Counted from the first letter of the stretch, positions 25,672 through 34,859 are shown. The stretch is 64,000 nt of DNA from Streptomyces sp. NBC_01471 (GCF_041438865.1 NZ_CP109450.1:4733001-4797000), one strand, 5' to 3'. Notes: a model not told the origin generated them from the sequence alone. Translations and numbers: made by a program.

Positions 25672-27426
25672 ATGGGATTCTTCGATGATCTGGTGATGCC
25701 GGAGGAAACGGCCGCCGAGCGGTCCGTGCTGGTCCGGTTACGCCCGGCGGCGGAGGACGACGGGCAGTACACGCCGCCCGTCGACCGGTTCGCGCCCGTG
25801 GTGTTGCCGCAGTGCGACGTGGTCGGTGCCGGTCCGGATGTCCGGGTGCTGCTGACGGGCTGGTCGGTGTGGCCGCGGTCGGTCACCTTGCACCTGGCGG
25901 TCTTCCGCAAGGTCCGCAGGCAGGACGCGGATCCGGGACGTCAGTCCGGGCTCCGGGTGGGCCTGCTGCCGGCCGACGGCCGCCGGGTGACCTCGCTGGA
26001 CGGCACGACGACGCGGAGCGTCTCGATCCCCGGGCCGCCGGGACGGACCAGGACGGCGGTGACGGACCAGGCAGTCGGTCTGATCCCGCTGGATCCCGGC
26101 CTGCACCATGCCCGGCGGTCCTTGTTCAAGACGGACGTCGACCTCTACCTGGCGGAACTGCCGGCGCCCGGGGAAGCGTGGTTGATCGTCGAGTGGCCGG
26201 ACGAGGGGATAACCGAGACCCGCACCCCGGTCGATGCGGCGGCGCTCCGTGCCGCGTCGGAGCGGGTGGTCGAGGTCTGGCCGGGACTTGAGCTTCTGGA
26301 TCCACCGGAACAGCAGGGTGCCTCCGTGTATGTGGAGAGGGGCGGACCGCCGTCGTTCCTGGCGCCGCCGCTGACGCGCTCCCAGCTGGAGACGGCGCGT
26401 CAGGAGGAGGAGGCCCGGCAGCGCTACGTACCCCGGGCGGACTGGGAGCGGATGGGGTACCAGGACTGGGGTGATGCGGCCCTGGTCCGGGCCCGGCTTG
26501 AGGGCGGGGCACCGCCCGGCGGCGCCGGGCCGTCCGGGACCATGCCGCTGCACAGGGCAGCCGGGGCCGGGGCGGCGGATGCGGTTGCGGCGCTCCTGAC
26601 GTACGAGGCGGAGGTCGACGCACGCGACGAGGAGGGGCACACGCCGCTGTGGCACGCCGCCCGGAGTGTGGACGAGGCCGTTGTCCGTGCGCTGATCGGT
26701 GCCGGGGCGGATGTGTGGACGCCTCAGTCGGGCCCCTGGTCGCCAGGCCGACTGCTGCTGACCACGCCGCTCGCGCCGTTCGTCGCGGGTCTGCCGGGAG
26801 CGGTGGAGCTGCCCGCCGGCGAGGCCGCCGCTGTGCGGGCGGCGGATGCGCTCATCGCCGCTTTCGGCGAGGGGCCCTTGTGGACCGAGGGACTTGGTGT
26901 CGCGTTCGTGCGCGGTCTGAGCGAGGACGAGGTGATCCGGCGGCTCGGCGCCGACCCCGCGCAGTGCCCGGAGGCGGACCTCGACGAGGCGCCTTTCGAC
27001 CCGGAGAACTGCGACGAGTGCCTGCGCCATGTCGGTGTGACGGGTGTGGCCGGTGACCCCGGCGGGTGCGTGATCACACAGGAGGGGTACATGCCCGGCG
27101 ACGCCGCCGTGCTGGAAGCGATATCGGCGGGCACCTCCGCGTATGGGCTGTATTTCAATCCCAAGGGCGGCACCTTTGGCACCCTGGCACGCGATGGCGA
27201 GATCGTCGTATCCGAGGAGACCGGCCTCTGCCCGGACGCGTCGGATCCGCCCGCGTACTGGAACTTCCGTTTCTGGCAGAACGAGCACACGTTCCCCTAC
27301 GGCGCCAACAGCCTTGCCTACGCGTGTGCCGCGGCGGGGCTGAGGATCAGCGACGGCCGGGAAGCGGCCGATCCCAGCACCCCTCGGCGCTGGGTGGCAC
27401 TGCCGGAGCGGTTGCAGCGGGGATGA
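25672..27426 (+). CDS. Ankyrin-repeat protein with a C-terminal DUF6461-like domain
   Basis: 584 residues. The N-terminal 230 residues are beta-rich (VRVLLTGWSVWPRSVTLHLAVFRKV; LIPLDPGLHHARRSLFKTDVDLYLAELPAPGEAWLIVEWP). Two ankyrin repeats follow at about 280-350 (TMPLHRAAGAGAADAVAALL; HTPLWHAARSVDEAVVRALIGAGADV). The last 200 residues resemble DUF6461 (GVAFVRGLSEDEVIRRLGAD). Codon 23 is TTA (25738-25740), the leucine codon that needs the bldA tRNA, so synthesis may be limited to late growth. It may be an immunity- or effector-like protein, but no partner is visible. Confidence 0.8.
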   Translation: MGFFDDLVMPEETAAERSVLVRLRPAAEDDGQYTPPVDRFAPVVLPQCDVVGAGPDVRVLLTGWSVWPRSVTLHLAVFRKVRRQDADPGRQSGLRVGLLPADGRRVTSLDGTTTRSVSIPGPPGRTRTAVTDQAVGLIPLDPGLHHARRSLFKTDVDLYLAELPAPGEAWLIVEWPDEGITETRTPVDAAALRAASERVVEVWPGLELLDPPEQQGASVYVERGGPPSFLAPPLTRSQLETARQEEEARQRYVPRADWERMGYQDWGDAALVRARLEGGAPPGGAGPSGTMPLHRAAGAGAADAVAALLTYEAEVDARDEEGHTPLWHAARSVDEAVVRALIGAGADVWTPQSGPWSPGRLLLTTPLAPFVAGLPGAVELPAGEAAAVRAADALIAAFGEGPLWTEGLGVAFVRGLSEDEVIRRLGADPAQCPEADLDEAPFDPENCDECLRHVGVTGVAGDPGGCVITQEGYMPGDAAVLEAISAGTSAYGLYFNPKGGTFGTLARDGEIVVSEETGLCPDASDPPAYWNFRFWQNEHTFPYGANSLAYACAAAGLRISDGREAADPSTPRRWVALPERLQRG

Positions 27427-27427
27427 G

Positions 27428-27459
27428 CCCGGTACGCCCCCCGCAGCGGGCGTACCGGG
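27428..27459. terminator. Perfect hairpin between convergent genes
   Basis: CCCGGTACGCCC, an eight-base loop, GGGCGTACCGGG: a 12-bp perfect stem directly after the ankyrin gene stop and 27 bases before the end of the convergent EamA gene. It can act as a two-way terminator. Confidence 0.8.
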
Positions 27460-27486
27460 AGCAGGAGCGCCGGGATTCAGCAGAGG

Positions 27487-28332
27487 CTAAGCCGTATGCA
27501 GCATCAGCCCGATGCCGACCACCATCAGCCCGGCCGCGGCGATCCTCGGCGCCCCGAACTTCTCCTTGAAGAAGAGCGCGCCGATCGCCGCGCCCACGAT
27601 GATCGACGACTCCCGCAGCGCGGCGATCGGGGCGAGCGGGGCGCGGGTCTGGGCCCACAGGACCAGGCCGTACGCGACCACCGACATCGCGCCGCCGACC
27701 AGCCCCTTGGTGGCGTACGGGCGTACCTGGGCCACCAGTTGGCCACGGCGCCGGTACAGCGCGTATGCCGGGATGGCGATGCCCTCCAGGACCATCAGCC
27801 AGGCGATGTAGCCGAGCGAGGTGCCCGAGTCGCGGACGCCGACGCCGTCGACCGTGGTGTACGAGGCGATGGCCAGGCCGGTGGCGAGCGCCGCGATGAT
27901 CGCCGGCCACTGCGGGCGGGACCCCTTGAGGCCCCAGAGGGCCACGCCGACGAGTCCGGCGCAGGCCACCGCCACCCCTGCCAACTGCCAGCCGTTCGGG
28001 ATCTCATGGACGAAGACGGCGGCCAGCACGGTCACCACGAGCGGCGCCGTGCCGCGCGCGATCGGATACATCTGGCCGAAGTCGCCGAGCGTGAACGACC
28101 GCATGAGGAGCAGCATGTACGTGACGTGCAGCGCGGCCGAGACGAGCAGATACGGCCACGCGGCGGCGGCCGGGAAGGGGACGAACAGCGCGCCCAGCAC
28201 GCCGATCAGCAGCCCGCCCGCGGAGATCAGCGTGAAGGAGACCAGCTGATCCTTGATGTGGTGGGCAATGGCGTTCCAGCTGGCGTGCGTTATCGCTGCG
28301 ACGACGACGGCGAGGATGACCGTGGGAGTCAC
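27487..28332 (-). CDS. EamA/DMT-family transporter
   Basis: 281 residues, ten predicted helices in two EamA repeats (ITHASWNAIAHHIKDQLVSFTLISAGGLLIGVL; LRSFTLGDFGQMYPIARGTAPLVVTVLAAVFVHEIPNGWQLAGVAVACAGL, then LRESSIIVGAAIGALFFKEKFGAPRIAAAGLMVVGIGLM). A GTG start overlaps the ybaK stop by four bases (GTGA), so the two are made together. Members export or import small metabolites; substrate unknown. Confidence 0.9.
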   Translation of the reverse strand: MTPTVILAVVVAAITHASWNAIAHHIKDQLVSFTLISAGGLLIGVLGALFVPFPAAAAWPYLLVSAALHVTYMLLLMRSFTLGDFGQMYPIARGTAPLVVTVLAAVFVHEIPNGWQLAGVAVACAGLVGVALWGLKGSRPQWPAIIAALATGLAIASYTTVDGVGVRDSGTSLGYIAWLMVLEGIAIPAYALYRRRGQLVAQVRPYATKGLVGGAMSVVAYGLVLWAQTRAPLAPIAALRESSIIVGAAIGALFFKEKFGAPRIAAAGLMVVGIGLMLHTA

Positions 28333-28817
28333 GCGGCGGACTCCCGGACATCGGCCAGGGTGGCGCCCGCGTGGGCGACCACCGACTTCGGCTCCATGGC
28401 GAAGACCGTGTGCGGAGTGCCTGCGGCGGCCCAGACGACGGGGTGCTCCAGCAGGCCCCGGTCGGCGATGACCCGGGTGCGGTTGCGGTGGCCGAAGGGC
28501 GGCACCCCACCGATCGCGTACCCGGTGGTCTCCCGTACGAGACCGGCGTCGGCGCGCTTGACCTTCTCGGCGCCGAGCACCTCCCGTACGAGGTCGACGT
28601 CGACCCGGGACGCCCCGTCCATCAGGACCAGGACGGGCGCCCCGTCGGCCTCGAAGATCAGCGACTTGACGATCGCGCTGAGCTCGCAGCCGATCGCGGC
28701 CGCCGCCTCGGCCGCTGTCCGCGTCGCCTCGGGGAAGCCACGGACCTCGACCTCCAGGCCCAGTTCGCGCAGCGCCTCGGCGAACCGGGGATTGGCAGTG
28801 GGTTCGGAAGTGCTCAT
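28329..28817 (-). CDS. YbaK/EbsC-type aminoacyl-tRNA deacylase
   Basis: 162 residues. The editing-domain pattern is present: AAEAAAAIGCELSAIVKSLIFEADGAPVLVLMDGASRVD, with the conserved lysine in IVKSL, and AGLVRETTGYAIGGVPPFGHRN with the GGxxPFG loop. These enzymes remove mischarged amino acids from tRNA (typically Cys from tRNA-Pro). It is the first gene of a two-gene unit with the EamA transporter. Confidence 0.92.
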   Translation of the reverse strand: MSTSEPTANPRFAEALRELGLEVEVRGFPEATRTAAEAAAAIGCELSAIVKSLIFEADGAPVLVLMDGASRVDVDLVREVLGAEKVKRADAGLVRETTGYAIGGVPPFGHRNRTRVIADRGLLEHPVVWAAAGTPHTVFAMEPKSVVAHAGATLADVRESAA

Positions 28818-28929
28818 GGCCCGTAACGCTAACGTCCGGTGTACCTACCACGCGAACCAGTTGATCCCCCGCCCGGAAGACTCCGGAGCCTGGTCCTGAG
28901 CCGCCGCGTCCGGTGCCACCGAGCCCGCG

Positions 28930-30285
28930 TCACGTGGCCAGGCGTATCGCCAGGGCGATGAGCACGAGCACGGCGAAGGCCAGGAGGCTCGCGTACGGCA
29001 CGGCCCCCAGCTCCCGCAGCCGGGTCTGCCGCTGCCACCAGTTCCGTACGACGTCGGCATCCGCGGCACCCGCCAGGCACAGCAGCAGGGCGAGCGCGGC
29101 ACCCAGTACGCACACCCCGTTCCAGCCCGCGTGGGCGTGGACCACCCCGACCAGGGCCGAGCCGATCGCCCCGCCGACGAAGTAACACGTCATGTACGCG
29201 GAGGTGATGCGGCCGCGGGCGTCCGGGCGCAGGGCGTAGATCAGCGACTGGTTGGTGATGTGCACGCCCTGGTGCGCCAGGTCCAGCAGCACGATGCCGG
29301 CGATCAGCAGGGCCAACTGGTGGCCTCCCAGGGCCAGCAGCCCCCAGGAGCCGAGCAGCAGCAGCGCGCTGACCATCGTGGTCTGCGTGGTCCGTCCGCG
29401 GTCCGCCAGCCGCCCGGCGAGCTGGGCGGCGACCGCGCCCGCGGCACCGGCCAGACCCAGCAGTCCGATCTCGCCGTCCGACCAGCCCCAGCCGGGTCCG
29501 GAGAGCAGGAAGGCCAGCGACGTCCACAGCGCGCTGAAGCAGGCGAAGGCCAGCAGGCCGATCAACGCCCTTGCGCGCAGCACCGGTTCCTCGACCAGCA
29601 GACGTGCGGTGGAGTGCAGCAGCCGTCCGTAGCGCAGGCCGGCGTTTCCCCGGTATTGCGGCAGCGCCCGGTGCAGGGCGGCGGCCAGGAGCACCATCGC
29701 CACGGCCGCGGCCCAGTACACCGTGCGCCAGCCGCCGACCGAGGCCAGGGCGCCGGACGCGGTACGGGCGAGCAGCATGCCGAGCACCAGCCCGCTCATC
29801 ACCGTCCCCACGATCCGGCCGCGCTGCTGCGGGGCGGCCAGATCGGCGGCGAACGGTACGAGCACCTGCGCGGTCACCGACAGCAGACCGGTCAGCGCGG
29901 TGCCGGCGAGCAGCAGCCCGGCGTTGGGGGCGACCGCGGTCAGCGCCAGGGAGAGCGCCGTGGCCAGGGTCAGGCCGCACACCAGCCGGCGGCGTTCCAG
30001 CAGGTCGCCCAACGGCAGTACGAGGACAAGCCCCAGTGCGTAGCCGACCTGGGCGACGGTCACCACCAGCGCGGCGGAGGCGGCGGACAGCCGCAGGTCC
30101 CGGGCGATGGTGTCCAGCAGGGGCTGGGCGTAGTAGTTGCTCGCCACACACAGCCCGACGGCCACGGACATCAGCACGACCGTGCCGCGCCCCGGGCCGT
30201 CGGTGGTGGCGCCGCCCGCAGGGAGCGGGGGAGCGCCCGCGGTGGACGGGGGGTGAGCAGCTGAGGAAGCCGAGGAGGTGGCCAC
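28930..30285 (-). CDS. MFS transporter
   Basis: 451 residues with 12 helices after a disordered 30-residue N-terminus. VGLCVASNYYAQPLLDTIARDLRLSAASAALVVTVAQVGYALGLVLVLPLGDLLERRRLV is typical of the YnfM/NmtA-like MFS exporters that sit next to LysR regulators. The conserved D-x-x-x-RR loop between helices 2 and 3 is present. The divergent LysR gene at 30462 probably controls it. Confidence 0.9.
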   Translation of the reverse strand: MATSSASSAAHPPSTAGAPPLPAGGATTDGPGRGTVVLMSVAVGLCVASNYYAQPLLDTIARDLRLSAASAALVVTVAQVGYALGLVLVLPLGDLLERRRLVCGLTLATALSLALTAVAPNAGLLLAGTALTGLLSVTAQVLVPFAADLAAPQQRGRIVGTVMSGLVLGMLLARTASGALASVGGWRTVYWAAAVAMVLLAAALHRALPQYRGNAGLRYGRLLHSTARLLVEEPVLRARALIGLLAFACFSALWTSLAFLLSGPGWGWSDGEIGLLGLAGAAGAVAAQLAGRLADRGRTTQTTMVSALLLLGSWGLLALGGHQLALLIAGIVLLDLAHQGVHITNQSLIYALRPDARGRITSAYMTCYFVGGAIGSALVGVVHAHAGWNGVCVLGAALALLLCLAGAADADVVRNWWQRQTRLRELGAVPYASLLAFAVLVLIALAIRLAT

Positions 30286-30461
30286 GTCCGTTTCCTTTCC
30301 GGGAGTTCACCGTCCGGGGGCGCGGCACAGCGCCCTCGGCGCCGGCCGGTCCGGACTCGCGTTCATGCTCCCCGGCCAGGACGGATGAATCCAACAGATG
30401 GTTGTCATGCCAGCGATCGTGAAACGCGATGGATGGCGGACACGGGTGACACGATGGACGC

Positions 30462-31423
30462 GTGGAACTCCGTCAGCTCACCTATGCCGTCGCCGTCGCC
30501 GAGACCGGCAGCTTCACCCGCGCCGCTCACCGCTGCTTCGTGGTCCAGTCCGCGCTGAGCCACCAAATCGCCCGGCTGGAGAGCGAGTTGGGCACCCTGC
30601 TGTTCGAGCGCACCAGCCGCCGGGTGCGGGTCACCGAGGCCGGTGAGGCGTTCCTCGGCCCGGCCCGCGAGGCCCTGGCGGCCGTCGAGCGAGCCCGCGG
30701 GGAGGTGGCGGCCTGCGGCAGCGAGGTACGCGGCCGGCTGAGCATCGGCACCATCACCCCGCTCACCGCGGTGGACCTGCCCGACCTGCTCGCGACCTAC
30801 CGGGACCGGCATCCGGCCGTGCATGTCTCGCTCTGCGCCAGGCCGGTCCGGGACCTGCTGCAACAGGTGCGCGACCACGTCTTCGACCTCGCGTTCGTCG
30901 ACACCCGCCCCGGGGGACCTCCGGCCGGACTGGCCGGGCGGGTGCTCGCGTACGAGGAGCTGGTCGCCATCGTCCCGCACGGGCACCGGCTGGCCGGGGC
31001 CGCACCGGTCACGCCGGGTCTGCTGGCCGATGAGGACATGGTCGACATGCCGCCGGGCTCCGGGATCCGGCGGCACAACGACGCGGCGTTCGCGGCGGCC
31101 GGGGCCACCCGCACCGTCGCGTACGAGGCCGACACCATGGCGCTGCTCGAACAGCTCGTGGGGCGCGGCCTCGGTATCGGTCTGGTGCCCGCTGCCACGG
31201 CCGCCGGCATGCCCGGGGTGAGCGCCGTGGCGACGCAAGGCGTGCCGCCGCGCACGGTGCGCGCGGTCTGGATCGCCTCCGCGGCCTCACCGGCGGCCCG
31301 CGCCTTCCTCCAGCTCCTGCGCGAACGCACACCGGAGGCTTCGGACGGGTTCTCGGACGGGGCACCGGCGGAGGCACCGGCGGAGACCCCGGCGGGGGGG
31401 GGGGCGGGACCCCGGAGAACTGA
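30462..31423 (+). CDS. LysR family regulator, 3' end disturbed by an 11-G run
   Basis: The N-terminal winged helix is complete: MELRQLTYAVAVAETGSFTRAAHRCFVVQSALSHQIARLESELGTLLFERTSRRVRVTEAG. The substrate domain follows (RGRLSIGTITPLTAVDLPDLLATYRDRHPAVHVSL). It is divergent from the MFS gene it probably controls. As assembled, 11 consecutive Gs (31394-31404) carry the frame on to 31826, 305 bases antisense into the PBP gene, giving 454 residues instead of the usual ~300. With 12 or 9 Gs the frame ends at TGA 31421-31423 (about 320 residues), the end given here. Confidence 0.8.
31394..31404. repeat. Eleven-G homopolymer in the lysR 3' end
   Basis: An uninterrupted run of 11 G. Such runs slip during replication and are also hard to sequence; the length decides whether the LysR frame ends normally. 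Confidence 0.9.
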
Positions 31424-31461
31424 CCCCCGGCTCGCCTCACCCCGCAGGGCTCCCCCTCCCC

Positions 31462-31530
31462 GCCGGAATCAGCCTCAGGACCCCGCCGGGAACAGCCTCA
31501 GGACCCTGCCGGAATCAGCCTCAGGACCCC
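31462..31530. repeat. Three tandem 23-bp repeats across the PBP stop codon
   Basis: Units 31462-31484 and 31508-31530 are identical and 31485-31507 differs at a few bases. Each contains CAGCCTCAGGACCC, so the PBP stop (TCA at 31521-31523 on the plus strand) and its last codons are duplicated twice beyond the gene. Confidence 0.85.
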
Positions 31531-33188
31531 GCCGCCAGCACCGCCGCGACCACCGGACCCGCGGCGTCCCCGCCGTGGCCGCCGGACTGGACGACCGCAG
31601 CCGCGGCCAGGTCGTTGCTGAATCCGGCGAACCAGCTGTTGGACTTGCCCTGGGCGTCGACCTCGGCCGATCCGGTCTTGGCGCCCTTGTACCCGCCGAC
31701 CCCGGACATCGCCACGGTGCCCGTCCCGTACCCCGCCGTCGCCGTCGTGTGCATCATGTCGCGCAGCTGCTGCGCGGTGTTGGCGGGCAGGGGCTGCGCG
31801 GAGGCCGTGTTCCCGTCGCGCAGTGACGCGGGCACGATCACCGGCTGGTGGAAGGCGCCGCTGCGGGCGGTGGCGGTGACCGACGCCATGTTGAGCGGGT
31901 TCATCTGGACAAGACCCTGACCGATCATCGCCGCGGCGGTGTTGGGGCCGCTCGTCTGCGGCACGCTGCCGTCGAAGGTCGGGATGCCGACGTTCCAGAC
32001 GGAGCCGATACCGAAGTACTTCTTCGCCGTGTCCGGCAGCGCCGTGTCCGCGATGCCGCGGTCGTTCAGCTTTCCGACCGGCTTGATGAAGGCGGTGTTG
32101 CAGGAGCGGGCGAAGCTCTGCTCCATGGTGCCGCTGGGGATCGAGAAGTTGTCGAGGTTGTGGAAGGTCTGGCCCTGCCACATGACCGACGGCTCGCAGA
32201 GGATGGGGCTCTTCTCGGCGGCCAGCCCGTTGTTGATGAGCATCGCAGCCGTCATGATCTTCATCGTGGAGCCGGGCGCGAGCTTGCCCTGCATCGCCGC
32301 GTTGAAGGCGTCCTCACGGTTGTTGGCGACAGCGCGTATCTCACCGGTGCTCGGCTTGACCGCCACCACCGACGACTCGCTGAACTTCTTCACCGCTGTT
32401 TCGGCCGCCGCCTGCGCCCGCGCGTCGAGCGTGGTGTGCAGCAGCGCGGGGGTGCCCTTGGAGAGGGTCAGCAGCGTCTTGGCGGGGGCGGTGCTGTCGG
32501 CCGGGCCGGCGCCCGCGATGTACGTCTCGATGCCCGGCTTGCCGCCCGCCTTGTCGCCGTACTTCTGCCGCAGCGAGTCCAGGACCGGCCCGAGCGAGGG
32601 GTACTTCTCCTTCGTCAGCTCGGCGCCGTTGTCGTCGACCGCCTTGATGGGCGCGGACTCCGCCTCGCCCGTGGTGAGCGTCTCGCCCTTCGCCAGGTCC
32701 GGGTGGACGACCGACGGGGCCCAGTCCACCAGCGCCCGGCCGGTCGTCAGCCCGCGTACGACGCTCAGCGAGGACGTGTAGGACCAGGGCTTGGTCTTCC
32801 CCTCGAACGAGACGGTGGCCTTCACCGTGAACGGCACCTTGGCACCGGAGGCCGCGCCGGGCGTCAGGGTGACCCTCGTGACGTGCGCGTCCTCGCGGTA
32901 ACCGGTCAGCAGCGCCTGCGAGTCCGTCGCGTTGTTGGTCAGCCGCGACGCCGTGTCCGCGTCGCCCTTCGCCCAGGCGGCGAGGAAGTCCTTCGCCGCA
33001 CCGCTGATCTCGTCCGCCGTCGGCGGGCCGGTGCGCACGGGCGCGGCCTGGGTCGTCCCCGTGGAGTCTCCGGCTCCGCCGCCCGAACCGTCCACCGCGT
33101 TCCAGATGTTGTACGCGCCGTAGCCGACCCCGCCGACCACGACCGCGAACGCCCCGCCCACGATGCCTATCTTTACCCCGTTACGCAC
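31521..33188 (-). CDS. Class B penicillin-binding protein with NTF2-like MecA_N domain
   Basis: 555 residues from a GTG with GGGAGGGG upstream. An N-terminal membrane anchor (about 7-28) is followed by an NTF2-like MecA_N domain (about 58-160), a PBP-dimer region (about 165-240) and the transpeptidase domain. Catalytic motifs are STMK (307-310), SCN (362-364) and KTG (504-506). It cross-links peptidoglycan outside the membrane. In S. coelicolor, as I recall, class B PBP genes lie in the same place next to ssgE and pmt, hinting at a role in sporulation wall synthesis. The attL of the integrated element begins about 190 bases upstream of its start. Confidence 0.93.
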   Translation of the reverse strand: MRNGVKIGIVGGAFAVVVGGVGYGAYNIWNAVDGSGGGAGDSTGTTQAAPVRTGPPTADEISGAAKDFLAAWAKGDADTASRLTNNATDSQALLTGYREDAHVTRVTLTPGAASGAKVPFTVKATVSFEGKTKPWSYTSSLSVVRGLTTGRALVDWAPSVVHPDLAKGETLTTGEAESAPIKAVDDNGAELTKEKYPSLGPVLDSLRQKYGDKAGGKPGIETYIAGAGPADSTAPAKTLLTLSKGTPALLHTTLDARAQAAAETAVKKFSESSVVAVKPSTGEIRAVANNREDAFNAAMQGKLAPGSTMKIMTAAMLINNGLAAEKSPILCEPSVMWQGQTFHNLDNFSIPSGTMEQSFARSCNTAFIKPVGKLNDRGIADTALPDTAKKYFGIGSVWNVGIPTFDGSVPQTSGPNTAAAMIGQGLVQMNPLNMASVTATARSGAFHQPVIVPASLRDGNTASAQPLPANTAQQLRDMMHTTATAGYGTGTVAMSGVGGYKGAKTGSAEVDAQGKSNSWFAGFSNDLAAAAVVQSGGHGGDAAGPVVAAVLAAGS

Positions 33189-33215
33189 TGCTGCGTCCCC
33201 TCCCCGGGAGTCTCT

Positions 33216-33229
33216 TTGAACATGTTCAA
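33216..33229. promoter_or_regulatory. Palindrome upstream of the PBP gene
   Basis: TTGAACATGTTCAA, a perfect 14-bp palindrome 28 bases before the GTG start. A likely operator near the promoter; its half-site TTGAAC recurs in the symporter/galT region. Confidence 0.5.
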
Positions 33230-33379
33230 GAGAGTTACGTCAAGCAGCGTACGGGACCCGAGTGGCGCCGGGGGTGTCGTTACCCGACCGGAACCATGGG
33301 CCGTATCACAGGCCGCAGTTCGGCAGTTCCGCAGTTGCAGAGGGAGCGGAGTGGAGGGCGGGGAGCCGGGCCCGGCGTC

Positions 33380-33466
33380 AGATCCAGGTACTCAGCCACA
33401 TCCGGTTGTTCCACTGGCTCAGCGGGATCGCGTCCCCGGTGAACAGCGGCCAGAAATAGATGAAGT
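33380..33466. repeat. attL: detached copy of the pmt 3' end
   Basis: Matches 48460-48546 at 85 of 87 positions; bases 33392-33466 are identical. Read on the minus strand it ends MWLSTWI and TGA, whereas the live pmt ends MWLNTWI and TAG. So this is the original chromosomal gene end cut off by integration. Confidence 0.93.
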
Positions 33467-33531
33467 CTCGCTACCAAGGGAGACCTACGTCCTGACCAGC
33501 AGGTTAACCGCTGACCAGGGCGTAAGCGCGG

Positions 33532-34788
33532 CTACTGGGCCGCCTCTGGGCCGTGATCATGGTCCGCAGGCGCCTTGTACAGGGCATCGACGGCCGAGCG
33601 GGTACGCCCCTCGCTGCTCGGCATGAGGTGCGTATAGATCCGCAGAGTGAAACCGGGATCGCTGTGACCTAGGTACGCACTCAGGGCCCGGATGTTCTCT
33701 CCGGCATCCAGCAGGACGGAAGCGTAGAAGTGCCTCAGAGCATGCATGCCGTCCTCAGACGCTGATGCGTACCTCTCGCCTGTCTTCGGTTCCGGGATGA
33801 CGCCCGCAGCGGCCAGAGCAGGCTTCCACAGGTGGTCATTGAAGTGACTTACCCGCACGTGGCTGCCGGAAGTTCCGCTAAAGAGAAGCGTCTTTGTGAC
33901 GGGTGGCCCATCGGGCGTGCGCCAGGGCAGCGTCACTCTGACCGGGGGGAACTGCTCGGAGTGGGCTCGGAGCGCGGCTCCTACCGCTTTCGGCAGGGGA
34001 ACGTCTCGGACTTTCCCGCCCTTGGGCAGCGCAAAGACGAACTTGCCACGGATCCGCTTGAGCTGATGTCGAACTCCGAGCCAGCCGCCTTCGTAATCGA
34101 GTTCATCTTCCGAGAGGCCGAAGACTTCGCCTTGTCGCAGACCACATCCACTTGCAACATCGACAGTCGCCCGCAGGCGTTCGACTAGCGCGGCGCGTAC
34201 AGCGAAAACCTGATCCGATGTCCACGGAGCCACCCGTGGCGGGCTCGCCTTGGGAATCTGTACTGACCGGGCCCGGCAGGGATTCTTGGCGAGCAGCGTG
34301 TCATCCACAGCCGCACTCAGGGCCGCCGAAACGGTGCCGAAGATGATGCGCCGATGAGAGGAGGCGGCGACTACGGATTCCAGTTCCCCGAGCCACGTCC
34401 GGATGTGGCCGGGCTGGAATGAGGCGAGCGGACGACTCCCGATGTACGGGTACGCGTGCAGCCGGAGTCGACGCTCAGCGGCCTCACGGCTGTTGATTTC
34501 GGTTGTGTGGGTGGCCACCCACTTCTCGGCGAACTGCTGAAAGGTGATGCGTGCGGCGCGGGGGTCGATGTACTGGCCGCGCGACATGTCGGCAGCAGTT
34601 GTGACGAGCCACTGCTCCGCAAGCCGCTTCTGCTTGTCAGGGAATGACTTGCTCTTCTCCGTTCCGTCCGGGCCGACGTAGCGGGCTCGGTACCGCATTC
34701 CTGTGCCGTGACGGTCGGTCTTCGTGCGGACGGTCTTTCCATCAATGATTTCGGTTTTGTACCAGCGGTCTTGGATGTGGCCTGCCAC
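33532..34788 (-). CDS. int: Tyrosine-type site-specific integrase
   Basis: 418 residues from a GTG with CAGGAG seven bases before. The catalytic set is complete: Arg218 (GCGLRQGE), His349-x-x-Arg352 (MHALRH), His375 (YLGHSD) and nucleophile Tyr385 (RIYTHL). The SAM-like core-binding domain spans about 80-175. The N-terminus (RYRARYVGPDGTEKSKSFPDKQKRLAEQWL) is the AP2-like arm-binding domain. It integrates and excises the element at the pmt repeat, which begins 66 bases beyond its stop. Confidence 0.95.
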   Translation of the reverse strand: MAGHIQDRWYKTEIIDGKTVRTKTDRHGTGMRYRARYVGPDGTEKSKSFPDKQKRLAEQWLVTTAADMSRGQYIDPRAARITFQQFAEKWVATHTTEINSREAAERRLRLHAYPYIGSRPLASFQPGHIRTWLGELESVVAASSHRRIIFGTVSAALSAAVDDTLLAKNPCRARSVQIPKASPPRVAPWTSDQVFAVRAALVERLRATVDVASGCGLRQGEVFGLSEDELDYEGGWLGVRHQLKRIRGKFVFALPKGGKVRDVPLPKAVGAALRAHSEQFPPVRVTLPWRTPDGPPVTKTLLFSGTSGSHVRVSHFNDHLWKPALAAAGVIPEPKTGERYASASEDGMHALRHFYASVLLDAGENIRALSAYLGHSDPGFTLRIYTHLMPSSEGRTRSAVDALYKAPADHDHGPEAAQ

Positions 34789-34859
34789 GGGGGGCTCCTG
34801 GGCGTGATGGGGCAGGGGCACGACTGGTATCCGGTCGTGCCCCTGAAGGCTGGGATGGG

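Noticed and set aside
5286..31423. A natural-product biosynthetic cluster
   Set aside because: No PKS, NRPS, terpene or RiPP core genes are present; the region is a mix of regulators, transporters and single enzymes.
31424..31826. C-terminal extension of the LysR protein
   Set aside because: The translation past the 11-G tract is Arg/Pro/Gly-rich shadow of the PBP gene; a slip in the tract explains it.
33380..33466. Separate small gene or pseudogene left of int
   Set aside because: It is only the detached 87-bp end of pmt and serves as attL.
33380..33470. tRNA gene as the attachment site
   Set aside because: No cloverleaf or T-loop sequence is present; the repeat reads as codons of pmt.
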